DNA of 64,000 bases, taken from contig NW_026614275.1 of assembly GCF_026230105.1 (NCBI RefSeq), forward strand, positions 101,764 to 165,763, read 5' to 3'. Below, piece after piece: positions 24,934 to 38,500 of the stretch (position 1 is its first letter; each line of letters starts with the position of its first letter). The stretch comes from Diorhabda sublineata (Eukaryota; Arthropoda; Insecta; Coleoptera; Chrysomelidae). The position numbers and the translations under genes are program-made. The notes under the pieces are model-generated. The model ran no database searches. It was not told the origin of the DNA and saw only the letters and a list, made by a program, of their open reading frames with translations.

Positions 24934-25668
24934 GAAAATTTTCAAAGTCTATCTTCCTAATTTGAAGTCGAATTTCGACATTTCTTATATATTTGAGTGA
25001 GTTTGCATCTAACTTTGTCAGATATCATCGATTAACATCCATTGAAGCCCATTGAGGTCGATTTTCACTTTGTGTTGATTGAAAATTTTCAAAGTCTATC
25101 TTCCTAATTTGAAGTCGAATTTCAACATTTCTCATATATTTGAGTGAGTTTGCATCTAACTTTGTCAGATATCGTCGATTAACATCCATTGAAGCCCATT
25201 GAGGTCGATTATCACTTTGTGTTGATTGAAAATTTTCAAAGTCTATCTTCCTAATTTGAAGTCGAATTTCGACATTTCTTATATATTTGAGTGAGTTTGC
25301 ATCTAACTTTGTCAGATATCGTCGATTAACATCCATTGAAGCCCATTGAGGTCGATTATCACTTTGTGTTGATTGAAAATTTTCAAAGTCTATCTTCCTA
25401 ATTTGAAGTCGAATTTCAACATTTCTTATATATTTGAGTGAGTTTGCATCTAACTTTGTCAGATATCGTCGATTAACATCCATTGAAGCCCATTGAGGTC
25501 GATTATCACTTTGTGTTGATTGAAAATTTTCAAAGTCTATCTTCCTAATTTGAAGTCGAATTTCGACATTTCTTATATATTTGAGTGAGTTTGCATCTAA
25601 CTTTGTCAGATATCGTCGATTAACATCCATTCAAGCCCATTGAGGTCGATTTTCACTTTGTGTTGAAA
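24640..25668. repeat. Run of 294-bp dimers (seven monomers)
   Basis: TTTCGACATTT monomers at 24640, 24934, 25228 and 25522 alternate with TTTCAACATTT monomers at 24787, 25081 and 25375, a strict 294-bp period. The first two dimers are nearly the same; in later ones ATCATCG becomes ATCGTCG and GATTTTC becomes GATTATC. All but the last have ATCTAAC and GAAG, which removes both usual minus-strand stops, so this is the longest continuous open frame in the window. I read that as a by-product of the monomer type. Confidence 0.87.
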
Positions 25669-28600
25669 GAAAATTTTCAACGTCTATCTTCCTAATTTGA
25701 AGTCGAATTTCAACATTTCTTATATATTTGAGTGAGTTTGCATCTAACTTTGTCAGATATCATCGATTAACATCCATTGAAGCCCATTGAGGTCGATTTT
25801 CACTTTGTGTTGATTGAAAATTTCCAAAGTCTATCTTCCTAATTTGAAGTCGAATTTCAAAATTTCTTATATATTTGAGTGAGTTTGCATCTTACTTTGT
25901 CAGATATCGTCGATTAACATCCATTGAAGCCCATTGAGGTCGATTATCACTTTGTGTTGATTGAAAATTTTCAAAGTCTATCTTCCTAATTTTAAGTCGA
26001 ATTTCAACATTTCTTATATATTTGAGTGAGTTTGCATCTAAGTTTGTCAGATATCGTCGATTGACATCCATTCAAGCCCATTGAGGTCGATTATCACTTT
26101 GTGTTGATTGAAAATTTTCAAAGTCTATCTTCCTAATCTGAAGTCGAATTTCAACATTTCTTATATATTTGAGTGAGTTTGCATCTAACTTTGTCAGATA
26201 TCATCGATTAACATCCATTGAAGCCCATTGAGGTCCTTTTTCACTTTGTGTTGATTGAAAATTTTCAAAGTCTATCTTCCTAATTTGAAGTCGAATTTCA
26301 ACATTTCTTATATATTTGAGTGAGTTTGCATCTAACTTTGTCAGATATCATCGATTAACATCCATTGAAGCCCATTGAGGTCGATTTTCACTTTGTGTTG
26401 ATTGAAAATTTTCAAAGTCTATCTTCCTAATTTGAAGTCGAATTTCAAAATTTCTTATATATTTGAGTGAGTTTGCATCTTACTTTGTCAGATATCGTCG
26501 ATTAACATCCATTGAAGCAGATTGAGGTCGATTGTCACTTTGTGTTCATTGAAAATTTTCAAAGTCTATCTTCCTAATTTGAAGTCGAATTTCAACATTT
26601 CTTATATATTTGAGTGAGTTTGCATCTAAGTTTGTCAGATATCGTCGATTAACATCCATTCAAGCCCATTGAGGTCGATTTTCACTTTGTGTTGATTGAA
26701 AATTTTCAAAGTCTATCTTCCTAATTTGAAGTCGAATTTCAACCTTTCTTCATATATTTGAGTGAGTTTGCATCTAACTTTGTAAGATATCGTCGATTAA
26801 CATCCATTGAAGTCCATTGAGGTCGATTTTCACTATGTGTTGATTGAAAATTTTCGAAGTCTATCTTCCTAATTTGAAGTCGAATTTCAACATTTCTTAT
26901 ATGTTTGAGTGAGTTTGCATCTAAGTTTAACAGATATCGTCGATTAACATCCATTCAAGCCCATTGATGTCGATTTTCACTTTGTGTTGATTGAAAATTT
27001 TCAAAGTCTATCTTCCTAATTTGAAGTCGAATTTCAACATTTCGCATATATTTGAGTGAGTTTGCATCTAAGTTTGTCAGATATCGTCGATTAACATCCA
27101 TTCAAGCCCATTGAGGTCGATTTTCACTTTGTGTTGATTGAAAATTTTCAAAGTCTATCTTCCTAATTTGAAGTCGAATTTCAACATTTCTTATATATTT
27201 GAGTGAGTTTGCATCTTACTTGGTCAGATATCGTCGATTAACATCCATTGAAGCCCATTGTGGTCGATTTTCACTTTGTGTTGATTGAAAATTTTCAAAG
27301 TCTATCTTCCTAATTTGAAGTCGAATTTCAACATTTCTTATATATTTGAGTGAGTTTGCATCTAAGTTTGTCAGATATCGTCGATTAACATCCATTCAAG
27401 CCCATTGAGGTCGATTTTCACTTTGTGTTGATTGAAAATTTTCAAAGTCTATCTTCCTAATTTGAAGTCGAGTTTCAACATTTCTCATATATTTGAGTGA
27501 GTTTGCATCTTACTTTGTCAAATATCGTCGATTAACATCCATTGAAGCCCATTGTGGTCGATGTTCACTTTGTGTTGATTGAAAATTTTCAAAGTCTATC
27601 TTCCTAATTTGAAGTCGAATTTCAACATTTCTTATATATTTGAGTGAGTTTGCATCTTACTTTGTCAGATATCGTTGATTATGTTCCATTGAAGCCCATT
27701 GAGGTCGATTGTCACTTTGTGTTGATTGAAAATTTTCAAAGTCTATCTTCCTAATTTGAAGTCGAATTTCAACATTTCTTATATATTTGAGTGAGTTTGC
27801 ATCTAACTTTGTCAGATATCATCGATTAACATCCATTGAAGCCCATTGAGGTCCTTTTTCACTTTGTGTTGATTGAAAATTTTCAAAGTCTATCTTCCTA
27901 ATTTGAAGTCGAATTTCAAAATTTCTTATATATTTGAGTGAGTTTGCATCTTACTTTGTCAGATATCGTCGATTAACATCCATTGAAGCCCATTGAGGTC
28001 CTTTTTCACTTTGTGTTGATTGAAAATTTTCAAAGTCTATCTTCCTAATTTTAAGTCGAATTTCAACATTTCTTATATATTTGAGTGAGTTTGCATCTAA
28101 GTTTGTCAGATATCGTCGATTGACATCCATTCAAGCCCATTGAGGTCGATTATCACTTTGTGTTGATTGAAAATTTTCAAAGTCTATCTTCCTAATTTGA
28201 AGTCGAATTTCAACATTTCTTATATATTTGAGTGAGTTTGCATCTAAGTTTGTCAGATATCGTCGATTGACGTCCATTCAAGCCCATTGAGGTCGATTTT
28301 CACTTTGTGTTGATTGAAAATTTTCAAAGTCTATCTTCCTAATTTGAAGTCGAATTTCAACATTTCTCATATATTTGAGTGAGTTTGCATCTAACTTTGT
28401 CAGATATCATCGATTAACATCCATTGAAGCCCATTGAGGTCGATTTTCACTTTGTGTTGATTGAAAATTTTCAAAGTCTATCTTCCTAATTTGAAGTCGA
28501 ATTTCAACATTTCTCATATATTTGAGTGAGTTTGCATCTAACTTTGTCAGATATCATCGATTAACATCCATTGAAGCCCATTGAGGTCCTTTTTCACTTT

Positions 28601-29794
28601 GTGTTGATTGAAAATTTTCAAAGTCTATCTTCCTAATTTGAAGTCGAATTCCAACATTTCGCATATATTTGAGTGAGTTTGCATCTAAGTTTGTCAGATA
28701 TCATCGATTAACATCCATTCAAGCCCATTGAGGTCGATTTTCACTTTGTGTTGATTGAAAATTTTGAAAGTCTATCTTCCTAATTTGAAGTCGAATTTCA
28801 ACATTTCTTATATATTTGAGTGAGTTTGCATCTTACTTTGTCAGATATCGTCGATTAACATCCATTGAAGCCCATTGTGGTCGATTTTCACTTTGTGTTG
28901 ATTGAAAATTTTCAAAGTCTATCTTCCTAATTTGAAGTCGAATTTCAACATTCCTTATATATTTGAGAGAGTTTGCATCTAAGTTTGTCAGATATCGTCG
29001 ATTAACATCCATTCAAGCCCATTGAGGTCGATTTTCACTTTGTGTTGAAAGAAAATTTTCAACGTCTATCTTCCTAATTTGAAGTCGAATTTCAACATTT
29101 CTTATATATTTGAGTGAGTTTGCATCTAACTTTGTCAGATATCATCGATTAACATCCATTGAAGCCCATTGAGGTCGATTTTCACTTTGTGTTGATTGAA
29201 AATTTTCAAAGTCTATCTTCCTAATTTGAAGTCGAATTTCAAAATTTCTTATATATTTGAGTGAGTTTGCATCTTACTTTGTCAGATATCGTCGATTAAC
29301 ATCCATTGAAGCCCATTGAGGTCGATTATCACTTTGTGTTGATTGGAAATTTTCAAAGTCTATCTTCCTAATTTTAAGTCGAATTTCAACATTTCTTATA
29401 TATTTGAGTGAGTTTGCATCTAAGTTTGTCAGATATCGTCGATTGACATCCATTCAAGCCCATTGAGGTCGATTTTCACTTTGTGTTGATTGAAAATTTT
29501 CAAAGTCTATCTTCCTAATTTGAAGTCGAATTTCAACCTTTCTTCATATATTTGAGTGTTTGAGTGAGTTTGCATCTAACTTTGTCAGATATCATCGATT
29601 AACATCCATTGAAGTCCATTGAGGTCGATTTTCACTATGTGTTGATTGAAAATTTTCAAAGTCTATCTTCCTAATTTGAACTCGAATTTTAACATTTCTT
29701 ATATGTTTGAGTGAGTTTGCATCTAAGTTTAACAGATATCGTCGATTAACATCCATTCCAGCCCATTGAGGTCGATTTTCACTTTGTGTTGATT
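25669..29794. repeat. Mixed satellite block, 28 monomers
   Basis: The block mixes types known from both sides: CAAAATTTC monomers with ATCTTAC (25816, 26404, 27875, 29198), TTTTAAGTCG monomers with GATTGACATCC (25963, 28022, 29345), GGTCCTTTTTC tails (26110, 27728, 27875, 28463) and a CAAATATCG-TTGATTATG pair (27434, 27581). A partial cassette lies at 26846-27286, before which is the first 148-bp monomer with GTAAGATATC (26698). Single oddities are GTGTTCATTG at 26540-26550, ATTTTGAAAG at 28757 and GATTGGAAAT at 29345. Confidence 0.78.
29492..29647. repeat. 156-bp monomer with an 8-bp duplication
   Basis: A CTTTCTTCATA monomer (already one base longer than 147) in which TTTGAGTG at 29551-29558 is repeated directly at 29559-29566. 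The total excess is 9 bp, three codons, so the minus-strand frame is kept. The pattern fits replication slippage on a short repeat. No other monomer in the window carries this duplication, so it is a private mutation of this copy. Confidence 0.9.
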
Positions 29795-30678
29795 GAAAAT
29801 TTTCAAAGTCTATCTTCCTAATTTGAAGTCGAATTCCAACATTTCGCATATATTTGAGTGAGTTTGCATCTAAGTTTGTCAGATATCGTCGATTAACATC
29901 CATTCAAGCCCATTGAGGTCGATTTTCACTTTGTGTTGATTGAAAATTTTCAAAGTCCATCTTCCTAATTTTAAGTCGAATTTCAACATTTCTTATATAT
30001 TTGAGTGAGTTTGCATCTAAGTTTGTCAGATATCGTCGATTGACATCCATTCAAGCCCATTGAGGTCGATTTTCACTTTGTGTTGATTGAAAGTTTTCAA
30101 AGTCTATCTTCTTAATTTGAAGTCGAATTTCAACATTTCTTATATATTTGAGTGAGTTTGCATCTAACTTTGTCAGATATCGTCGATTAACATCCAGTCA
30201 AGCCCATTGAGGTCGATTTTCACTTTGTGTTGATTGAAAATTTTCAAAGTCTATCTTCCTAATTTGAAGTCGAATTTCAACATTTCTCATATATTTGAGT
30301 GAGTTTGCATCTAAGTTTGTCAGATATCGTCGATTAACATCCATTCAAGCCCATTGAGGTCGTTTTTCACTTTGTGTTGATTGAAAATTTTCTAAGTCTA
30401 TCTTCCTAATTTGAAGTCGAATTTCAACCTTTCTTCATATATTTGAGTGAGTTTGCATCTAACTTTGTAAGATATCATCGATTAACATCCATTGAAGCCC
30501 ATTGAGGTCGATTTTCACTATGTGTTGATTGAAAATTTTCTAAGTCTATCTTCCTAATTTGAAGTCGAATTTCAACCTTTCTTCATATATTTGAGTGAGT
30601 TTGCATCTAACTTTGTCAGATATCATCGATTAACATCCATTCCAGCCCATTGAGGTCGATTTTCACTTTGTGTTGATT
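29795..30678. repeat. 884-bp six-monomer unit, copy 1
   Basis: The order is GAATTCCAAC plus TTTCGCATATA (29795), GTCCATCTT plus TTTTAAGTCG (29942), AAAGTTTTC plus CTTCTTAATT (30089), TTTCTCATATA with GGTCGTTTTTC (30236), TTTTCTAAG 148-bp monomer with GTAAG (30383) and TTTTCTAAG 148-bp monomer with ATTCCAGCCC (30531). The same order follows directly. Confidence 0.88.
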
Positions 30679-31562
30679 GAAAATTTTCAAAGTCTATCTT
30701 CCTAATTTGAAGTCGAATTCCAACATTTCGCATATATTTGAGTGAGTTTGCATCTAAGTTTGTCAGATATCGTCGATTAACATCCATTCAAGCCCATTGA
30801 GGTCGATTTTCACTTTGTGTTGATTGAAAATTTTCAAAGTCCATCTTCCTAATTTTAAGTCGAATTTCAACATTTCTTATATATTTGAGTGAGTTTGCAT
30901 CTAAGTTTGTCAGATATCGTCGATTGACATCCATTCAAGCCCATTGAGGTCGATTTTCACTTTGTGTTGATTGAAAGTTTTCAAAGTCTATCTTCTTAAT
31001 TTGAAGTCGAATTTCAACATTTCTTATATATTTGAGTGAGTTTGCATCTAACTTTGTCAGATATCGTCGATTAACATCCAGTCAAGCCCATTGAGGTCGA
31101 TTTTCACTTTGTGTTGATTGAAAATTTTCAAAGTCTATCTTCCTAATTTGAAGTCGAATTTCAACATTTCTCATATATTTGAGTGAGTTTGCATCTAAGT
31201 TTGTCAGATATCGTCGATTAACATCCATTCAAGCCCATTGAGGTCGTTTTTCACTTTGTGTTGATTGAAAATTTTCTAAGTCTATCTTCCTAATTTGAAG
31301 TCGAATTTCAACCTTTCTTCATATATTTGAGTGAGTTTGCATCTAACTTTGTAAGATATCATCGATTAACATCCATTGAAGCCCATTGAGGTCGATTTTC
31401 ACTATGTGTTGATTGAAAATTTTCTAAGTCTATCTTCCTAATTTGAAGTCGAATTTCAACCTTTCTTCATATATTTGAGTGAGTTTGCATCTAACTTTGT
31501 CAGATATCATCGATTAACATCCATTGAAGCCCATTGAGGTCGATTTTCACTTTGTGTTGATT
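30679..31562. repeat. 884-bp six-monomer unit, copy 2
   Basis: It matches 29795-30678 monomer for monomer, including the rare AAAGTTTTC (30973) and GTCCATCTT (30826). The last monomer (31415) ends ATTGAAGCCC, whereas 30531 ends ATTCCAGCCC like 29648. The exchange that made the tandem copy therefore broke within the 30531 monomer, between ATCATCGATTAACATCC and the CCAGCCC tail. Confidence 0.88.
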
Positions 31563-31856
31563 GAAAATTTTCAAAGTCTATCTTCCTAATTTGAAGTCGA
31601 ATTTCAAAATTTCTTATATATTTGAGTGAGTTTGCATCTTACTTTGTCAGATATCGTCGATTAACATCCATTGAAGCAGATTGAGGTCGATTGTCACTTT
31701 GTGTTGATTGAAAATTTTCAAAGTCTATCTTCCTAATTTGAAGTCGAATTTCAACATTTCTTATATATTTGAGTGAGTTTGCATCTAAGTTTGTCAGATA
31801 TCGTCGATTAACATCCATTCAAGCCCATTGAGGTCGATTTTCACTTTGTATTGATT
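31563..31856. repeat. Two linking monomers before the 3676-bp units
   Basis: 31563 is a CAAAATTTC monomer with GCAGATT and GATTGTC. 31710 is an ATCTAAG/CAAG monomer ending in the rare TTTGTATTG. The same rare tail ends the first and second 3676-bp units (at about 35.5 and 40.1 kb), so 31710 is probably the original left neighbour of that unit. Confidence 0.75.
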
Positions 31857-34800
31857 GAAAATTTTCAAAGTCCATCTTCCTAATTTGAAGTCGAATTTCA
31901 ACCTTTCTTCATATATTTGAGTGAGTTTGCATCTAACTTTGTAAGATATCATCGATTAACATCCATTGAAGCCCATTGAGGTCGATTTTCACTATGTGTT
32001 GATTGAAAATTTTCAAAGTCTATCTTCCTAATTTGAACTCGAATTTTAACATTTCTTATATGTTTGAGTGAGTTTGCATCTAAGTTTAACAGATATCGTC
32101 GATTAACATCCATTCCAGCCCATTGAGGTCGATTTTCAATTTGTGTTGATTGAAAATTTTCAAAGTCTATCTTCCTAATTTGAAGTCGAATTTCAACATT
32201 TCTTATATATTTGAGTGAGTTCGCATCTTACTTTGTCAGATATCGTCGATTAACATCCATTGAAGCCCATTGTGGTCGATTTTCACTTTGTGTTGATTGA
32301 AAATTTTCAAAGTCTATCTTTCTAATTTGAAGTCGGATTTCAACATTTCTTATATATTTGAGTGAGTTTGCATCTTACTTTGTCAGATATCGTCGATTAA
32401 CATCCATTGAAGCAGATTGAGGTCGATTGTCACTTTGTGTTGATTGAAAATTTTCAAAGTCTATCTTCCTAATTTGAAGTCGAATTTCAACATTTCTCAT
32501 ATATTTGAGTGAGTTTGCATCTAAGTTTGTCAGATATCGTCGATTAACATCCATTCAAGCCCATTGAGGTCGTTTTTCACTTTGTGTTGATTGAAAATTT
32601 TCAAAGTCTATCTTCCTAATTTGAAGTCGGATTTCAACATTTCTTATATATTTGAGTGAGTTTGCATCTAAGTTTGTCAGATATCGTCGATTGACATCCA
32701 TTCAAGCCCATTGAGGTCGATTTTCACTTTGTGTTGATTGAAAATTTTCAAAGTCTATCTTCCTAATTTGACGTCGAATTTCAACATTTCTTATATATTT
32801 GAGTGAGTTTGCATCTAAGTTTGTCAGATATCGTCGATTAACATCCATTCAAGCCCATTGAGGTCGATTTTCACTTTGTGTTGATTGAAAATTTTCAAAG
32901 TCTATCTTCCTAATTTGAAGTCGGATTTCAACATTTCTTATATATTTTAGTGAGTTTGCATCTAAGTTTGTCAGATATCGTCGATTGACATCCATTCAAG
33001 CCCATTGAGGTCGATTTTCACTTTGTGTTGATTGAAAATTTTCAAAGTCTATCTTCCTAATTTGAAGTCGAATTTCAACATTTCTTATATATTTGAGTGA
33101 GTTTGCATCTAAGTTTGTCAGATATCGTCGATTAACATCCATTCAAGCCCATTGAAGTCGATTTTTACTTTGTGTTGATTGAAAATTTTCAAAGTCTATC
33201 TTCCTAATTTGAAGTCGGATTTCAACATTTCTTATATATTTGAGTGAGTTTGCATCTAAGTTTGTCAGATATCGTCGATTGACATCCATTCAAGCCCATT
33301 GAGGTCGATTTTCACTTTGTGTTGATTGAAAATTTTCAAAGTCTATCTTCCTAATTTGAAGTCGAATTTCAACATTTCTCATATATTTGAGTGAGTTTGC
33401 ATCTAAGTTTGTCAGATATCGTCGATTAACATCCATTCAAGCCCATTGAGGTCGATTTTCACTTTGTGTTGATTGAAAATTTTCAAAGTCTATCTTCCTA
33501 ATTTGAAGTCGGATTTCAACATTTCTTATATATTTTAGTGAGTTTGCATCTAAGTTTGTCAGATATCGTCGATTGACATCCATTCAAGCCCATTGAGGTC
33601 GATTTTCACTTTGTGTTGATTGAAAATTTTCAAAGTCTATCTTCCTAATTTGAAGTCGAATTTCAACATTTCTTATATATTTGAGTGAGTTTGCATCTAA
33701 GTTTGTCAGATATCGTCGATTAACATCCATTCAAGCCCATTGAAGTCGATTTTTACTTTGTGTTGATTGAAAATTTTCAAAGTCTATCTTCCTAATTTGA
33801 AGTCGAATTTCAACATTTCTCATATATTTGAGTGAGTTTGCATCTTACTTTGTCAGATATCGTCGATTAACATCCATTCAAGCCCATTGTGGTCGATGTT
33901 CACTTTGTGATGATTGAAAATTTTCAAAGTCTATCTTCCTAATTTGAAGTCGAATTTCAACATTTCTCATATATTTGAGTGAGTTTGCATCTAACTTTGT
34001 CAGATATCGTCGATTAACATCCATTGAAGCCCATTGAGGTCGATTATCACTTTGTGTTGATTGAAAATTTTCAAAGTCTATCTTCCTAATTTGAAGTCGA
34101 ATTTCAACATTTCTTATATATTTGAGTGAGTTTGCATCTAACTTTGTCAGATATCATCGATTAACATCCATTGAAGCCCATTAAGGTCCTTTTTCACTTT
34201 GTGTTGAAAGAAAATTTTCAACGTCTATCTTCCTAATTTGAAGTCGAATTTCAACATTTCTTATATATTTGAGTGAGTTTGCATCTAACTTTGTCAGATA
34301 TCATCGATTAACATCCATTGAAGCCCATTGAGGTCGATTTTCACTTTGTGTTGATTGAAAATTTTCAAAGTCTATCTTCCTAATTTGAAGTCGAATTTCA
34401 AAATTTCTTATATATTTGAGTGAGTTTGCATCTTACTTTGTCAGATATCGTCGATTAACATCCATTGAAGCAGATTGAGGTCGATTGTCACTTTGTGTTG
34501 ATTGAAAATTTTCAAAGTCTATCTTCCTAATTTGAAGTCGAATTTCAACATTTCTTATATATTTGAGTGAGTTTGCATCTAAGTTTGTCAGATATCGTCG
34601 ATTAATATCCATTCAAGCCCATTGAGGTCGATTTTCACTTTGTGTTGATTGAAAATTTTCAAAGTCCATCTTCCTAATTTGAAGTCGAATTTCAACCTTT
34701 CTTCATATATTTGAGTGAGTTTGCATCTAACTTTGTAAGATATCGTCGATTAACATCCATTGAAGTCCATTGAGGTGGATTTTCACTATGTGTTGATTGA

Positions 34801-35532
34801 AAATTTTCAAAGTCTATCTTCCTAATTTGAAGTCGAATTTCAACATTTCTTATATGTTTGAGTGAGTTTGCATCTAAGTTTAACAGATATCGTCGATTAA
34901 CATCCATTCAAGCCCATTGATGTCGATTTTCACTTTGTGTTGATTGAAAATTTTCAAAGTCTATCTTCCTAATTTGAAGTCGAATTTCAAAATTTCGCAT
35001 ATATTTGAGTGAGTTTGCATCTAAGTTTGTCAGATATCGTCGATTAACATCCATTCAAGCCCATTGAGGTCGATTTTCACTTTGTGTTGATTGAAAATTT
35101 TCAAAGTCTATCTTCCTAATTTGAAGTCGAATTTCAACATTTCTTATATATTTGAGTGAGTTTGCATCTTACTTGGTCAGATATCGTCGATTAACATCCA
35201 TTGAAGCCCATTGTGGTCGATTTTCACTTTGTGTTGATTGAAAATTTTCAAAGTCTATCTTCCTAATTTGAAGTCGGATTTCAACATTCCTTATATATTT
35301 GAGTGAGTTTGCATCTTACTTTGCCGGTATCGTCGATTAACATCCATTGAAGCAGATTGAGGTCGATTGTCACTTTGTGTTGATTGAAAATTTTCAAAGT
35401 CTATCTTCCTAATTTGAAGTCGAATTTCAACATTTCTTATATATTTGAGTGAGTTTGCATCTAAGTTTGTCAGATATCGTCGATTAACATCCATTCAAGC
35501 CCATTGAGGTCGATTTTCACTTTGTATTGATT
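31857..35532. repeat. 3676-bp 25-monomer higher-order unit, copy 1
   Basis: The unit starts with a GTCCATCTT 148-bp monomer with GTAAG. It runs through GAACTCGAATTTTAAC (32005), GAGTTCGC (32152), TCTTTCTAA (32299), GGTCGTTTTTC (32446) and TTGACGTCG (32740). Two similar four-monomer blocks lie at 32593-33180 and 33181-33768, each ending in GAAGTCGATTTTTAC. Then come a TGTGATG monomer (33769), CATTAAGGTCC (34063), CAACG (34210), ATTAATATCC (34504), a 148-bp monomer (34651), and a cassette with the CCGG monomer (34799-35385). One monomer of 146 bp and two of 148 bp give 25 x 147 + 1. Confidence 0.92.
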
Positions 35533-38500
35533 GAAAATTTTCAAAGTCCATCTTCCTAATTTGAAGTCGAATTTCAACCTTTCTTCATATATTTGAGTGA
35601 GTTTGCATCTAACTTTGTAAGATATCATCGATTAACATCCATTGAAGCCCATTGAGGTCGATTTTCACTATGTGTTGATTGAAAATTTTCAAAGTCTATC
35701 TTCCTAATTTGAACTCGAATTTTAACATTTCTTATATGTTTGAGTGAGTTTGCATCTAAGTTTAACAGATATCGTCGATTAACATCCATTCCAGCCCATT
35801 GAGGTCGATTTTCAATTTGTGTTGATTGAAAATTTTCAAAGTCTATCTTCCTAATTTGAAGTCGAATTTCAACATTTCTTATATATTTGAGTGAGTTCGC
35901 ATCTTACTTTGTCAGATATCGTCGATTAACATCCATTGAAGCCCATTGTGGTCGATTTTCACTTTGTGTTGATTGAAAATTTTCAAAGTCTATCTTTCTA
36001 ATTTGAAGTCGGATTTCAACATTTCTTATATATTTGAGTGAGTTTGCATCTTACTTTGTCAGATATCGTCGATTAACATCCATTGAAGCAGATTGAGGTC
36101 GATTGTCACTTTGTGTTGATTGAAAATTTTCAAAGTCTATCTTCCTAATTTGAAGTCGAATTTCAACATTTCTCATATATTTGAGTGAGTTTGCATCTAA
36201 GTTTGTCAGATATCGTCGATTAACATCCATTCAAGCCCATTGAGGTCGTTTTTCACTTTGTGTTGATTGAAAATTTTCAAAGTCTATCTTCCTAATTTGA
36301 AGTCGGATTTCAACATTTCTTATATATTTGAGTGAGTTTGCATCTAAGTTTGTCAGATATCGTCGATTGACATCCATTCAAGCCCATTGAGGTCGATTTT
36401 CACTTTGTGTTGATTGAAAATTTTCAAAGTCTATCTTCCTAATTTGACGTCGAATTTCAACATTTCTTATATATTTGAGTGAGTTTGCATCTAAGTTTGT
36501 CAGATATCGTCGATTAACATCCATTCAAGCCCATTGAGGTCGATTTTCACTTTGTGTTGATTGAAAATTTTCAAAGTCTATCTTCCTAATTTGAAGTCGG
36601 ATTTCAACATTTCTTATATATTTTAGTGAGTTTGCATCTAAGTTTGTCAGATATCGTCGATTGACATCCATTCAAGCCCATTGAGGTCGATTTTCACTTT
36701 GTGTTGATTGAAAATTTTCAAAGTCTATCTTCCTAATTTGAAGTCGAATTTCAACATTTCTTATATATTTGAGTGAGTTTGCATCTAAGTTTGTCAGATA
36801 TCGTCGATTAACATCCATTCAAGCCCATTGAAGTCGATTTTTACTTTGTGTTGATTGAAAATTTTCAAAGTCTATCTTCCTAATTTGAAGTCGGATTTCA
36901 ACATTTCTTATATATTTGAGTGAGTTTGCATCTAAGTTTGTCAGATATCGTCGATTGACATCCATTCAAGCCCATTGAGGTCGATTTTCACTTTGTGTTG
37001 ATTGAAAATTTTCAAAGTCTATCTTCCTAATTTGAAGTCGAATTTCAACATTTCTCATATATTTGAGTGAGTTTGCATCTAAGTTTGTCAGATATCGTCG
37101 ATTAACATCCATTCAAGCCCATTGAGGTCGATTTTCACTTTGTGTTGATTGAAAATTTTCAAAGTCTATCTTCCTAATTTGAAGTCGGATTTCAACATTT
37201 CTTATATATTTTAGTGAGTTTGCATCTAAGTTTGTCAGATATCGTCGATTGACATCCATTCAAGCCCATTGAGGTCGATTTTCACTTTGTGTTGATTGAA
37301 AATTTTCAAAGTCTATCTTCCTAATTTGAAGTCGAATTTCAACATTTCTTATATATTTGAGTGAGTTTGCATCTAAGTTTGTCAGATATCGTCGATTAAC
37401 ATCCATTCAAGCCCATTGAAGTCGATTTTTACTTTGTGTTGATTGAAAATTTTCAAAGTCTATCTTCCTAATTTGAAGTCGAATTTCAACATTTCTCATA
37501 TATTTGAGTGAGTTTGCATCTTACTTTGTCAGATATCGTCGATTAACATCCATTCAAGCCCATTGTGGTCGATGTTCACTTTGTGATGATTGAAAATTTT
37601 CAAAGTCTATCTTCCTAATTTGAAGTCGAATTTCAACATTTCTCATATATTTGAGTGAGTTTGCATCTAACTTTGTCAGATATCGTCGATTAACATCCAT
37701 TGAAGCCCATTGAGGTCGATTATCACTTTGTGTTGATTGAAAATTTTCAAAGTCTATCTTCCTAATTTGAAGTCGAATTTCAACATTTCTTATATATTTG
37801 AGTGAGTTTGCATCTAACTTTGTCAGATATCATCGATTAACATCCATTGAAGCCCATTAAGGTCCTTTTTCACTTTGTGTTGAAAGAAAATTTTCAACGT
37901 CTATCTTCCTAATTTGAAGTCGAATTTCAACATTTCTTATATATTTGAGTGAGTTTGCATCTAACTTTGTCAGATATCATCGATTAACATCCATTGAAGC
38001 CCATTGAGGTCGATTTTCACTTTGTGTTGATTGAAAATTTTCAAAGTCTATCTTCCTAATTTGAAGTCGAATTTCAAAATTTCTTATATATTTGAGTGAG
38101 TTTGCATCTTACTTTGTCAGATATCGTCGATTAACATCCATTGAAGCAGATTGAGGTCGATTGTCACTTTGTGTTGATTGAAAATTTTCAAAGTCTATCT
38201 TCCTAATTTGAAGTCGAATTTCAACATTTCTTATATATTTGAGTGAGTTTGCATCTAAGTTTGTCAGATATCGTCGATTAACATCCATTCAAGCCCATTG
38301 AGGTCGATTTTCACTTTGTGTTGATTGAAAATTTTTAAAGTCTATCTTCCTAATTTGAAGTCGAATTTCAACATTCCGCATATATTTGAGTGAGTTTGCA
38401 TCTAAGTTTGTCAGATATCGTCGATTAATATCCATTCAAGCCCATTGAGGTCGATTTTCACTTTGTGTTGATTGAAAATTTTCAAAGTCCATCTTCCTAA

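Noticed and set aside
25025..25630. Minus-strand open frame of 201 residues starting MDVNRRYLTK, and many shorter relatives of 67-108 residues, as protein genes
   Set aside because: All are the same satellite frame, opened or closed by two variant sites. They have no promoter, no unique sequence and no recognisable domain, and they begin and end at equivalent monomer positions across the array.
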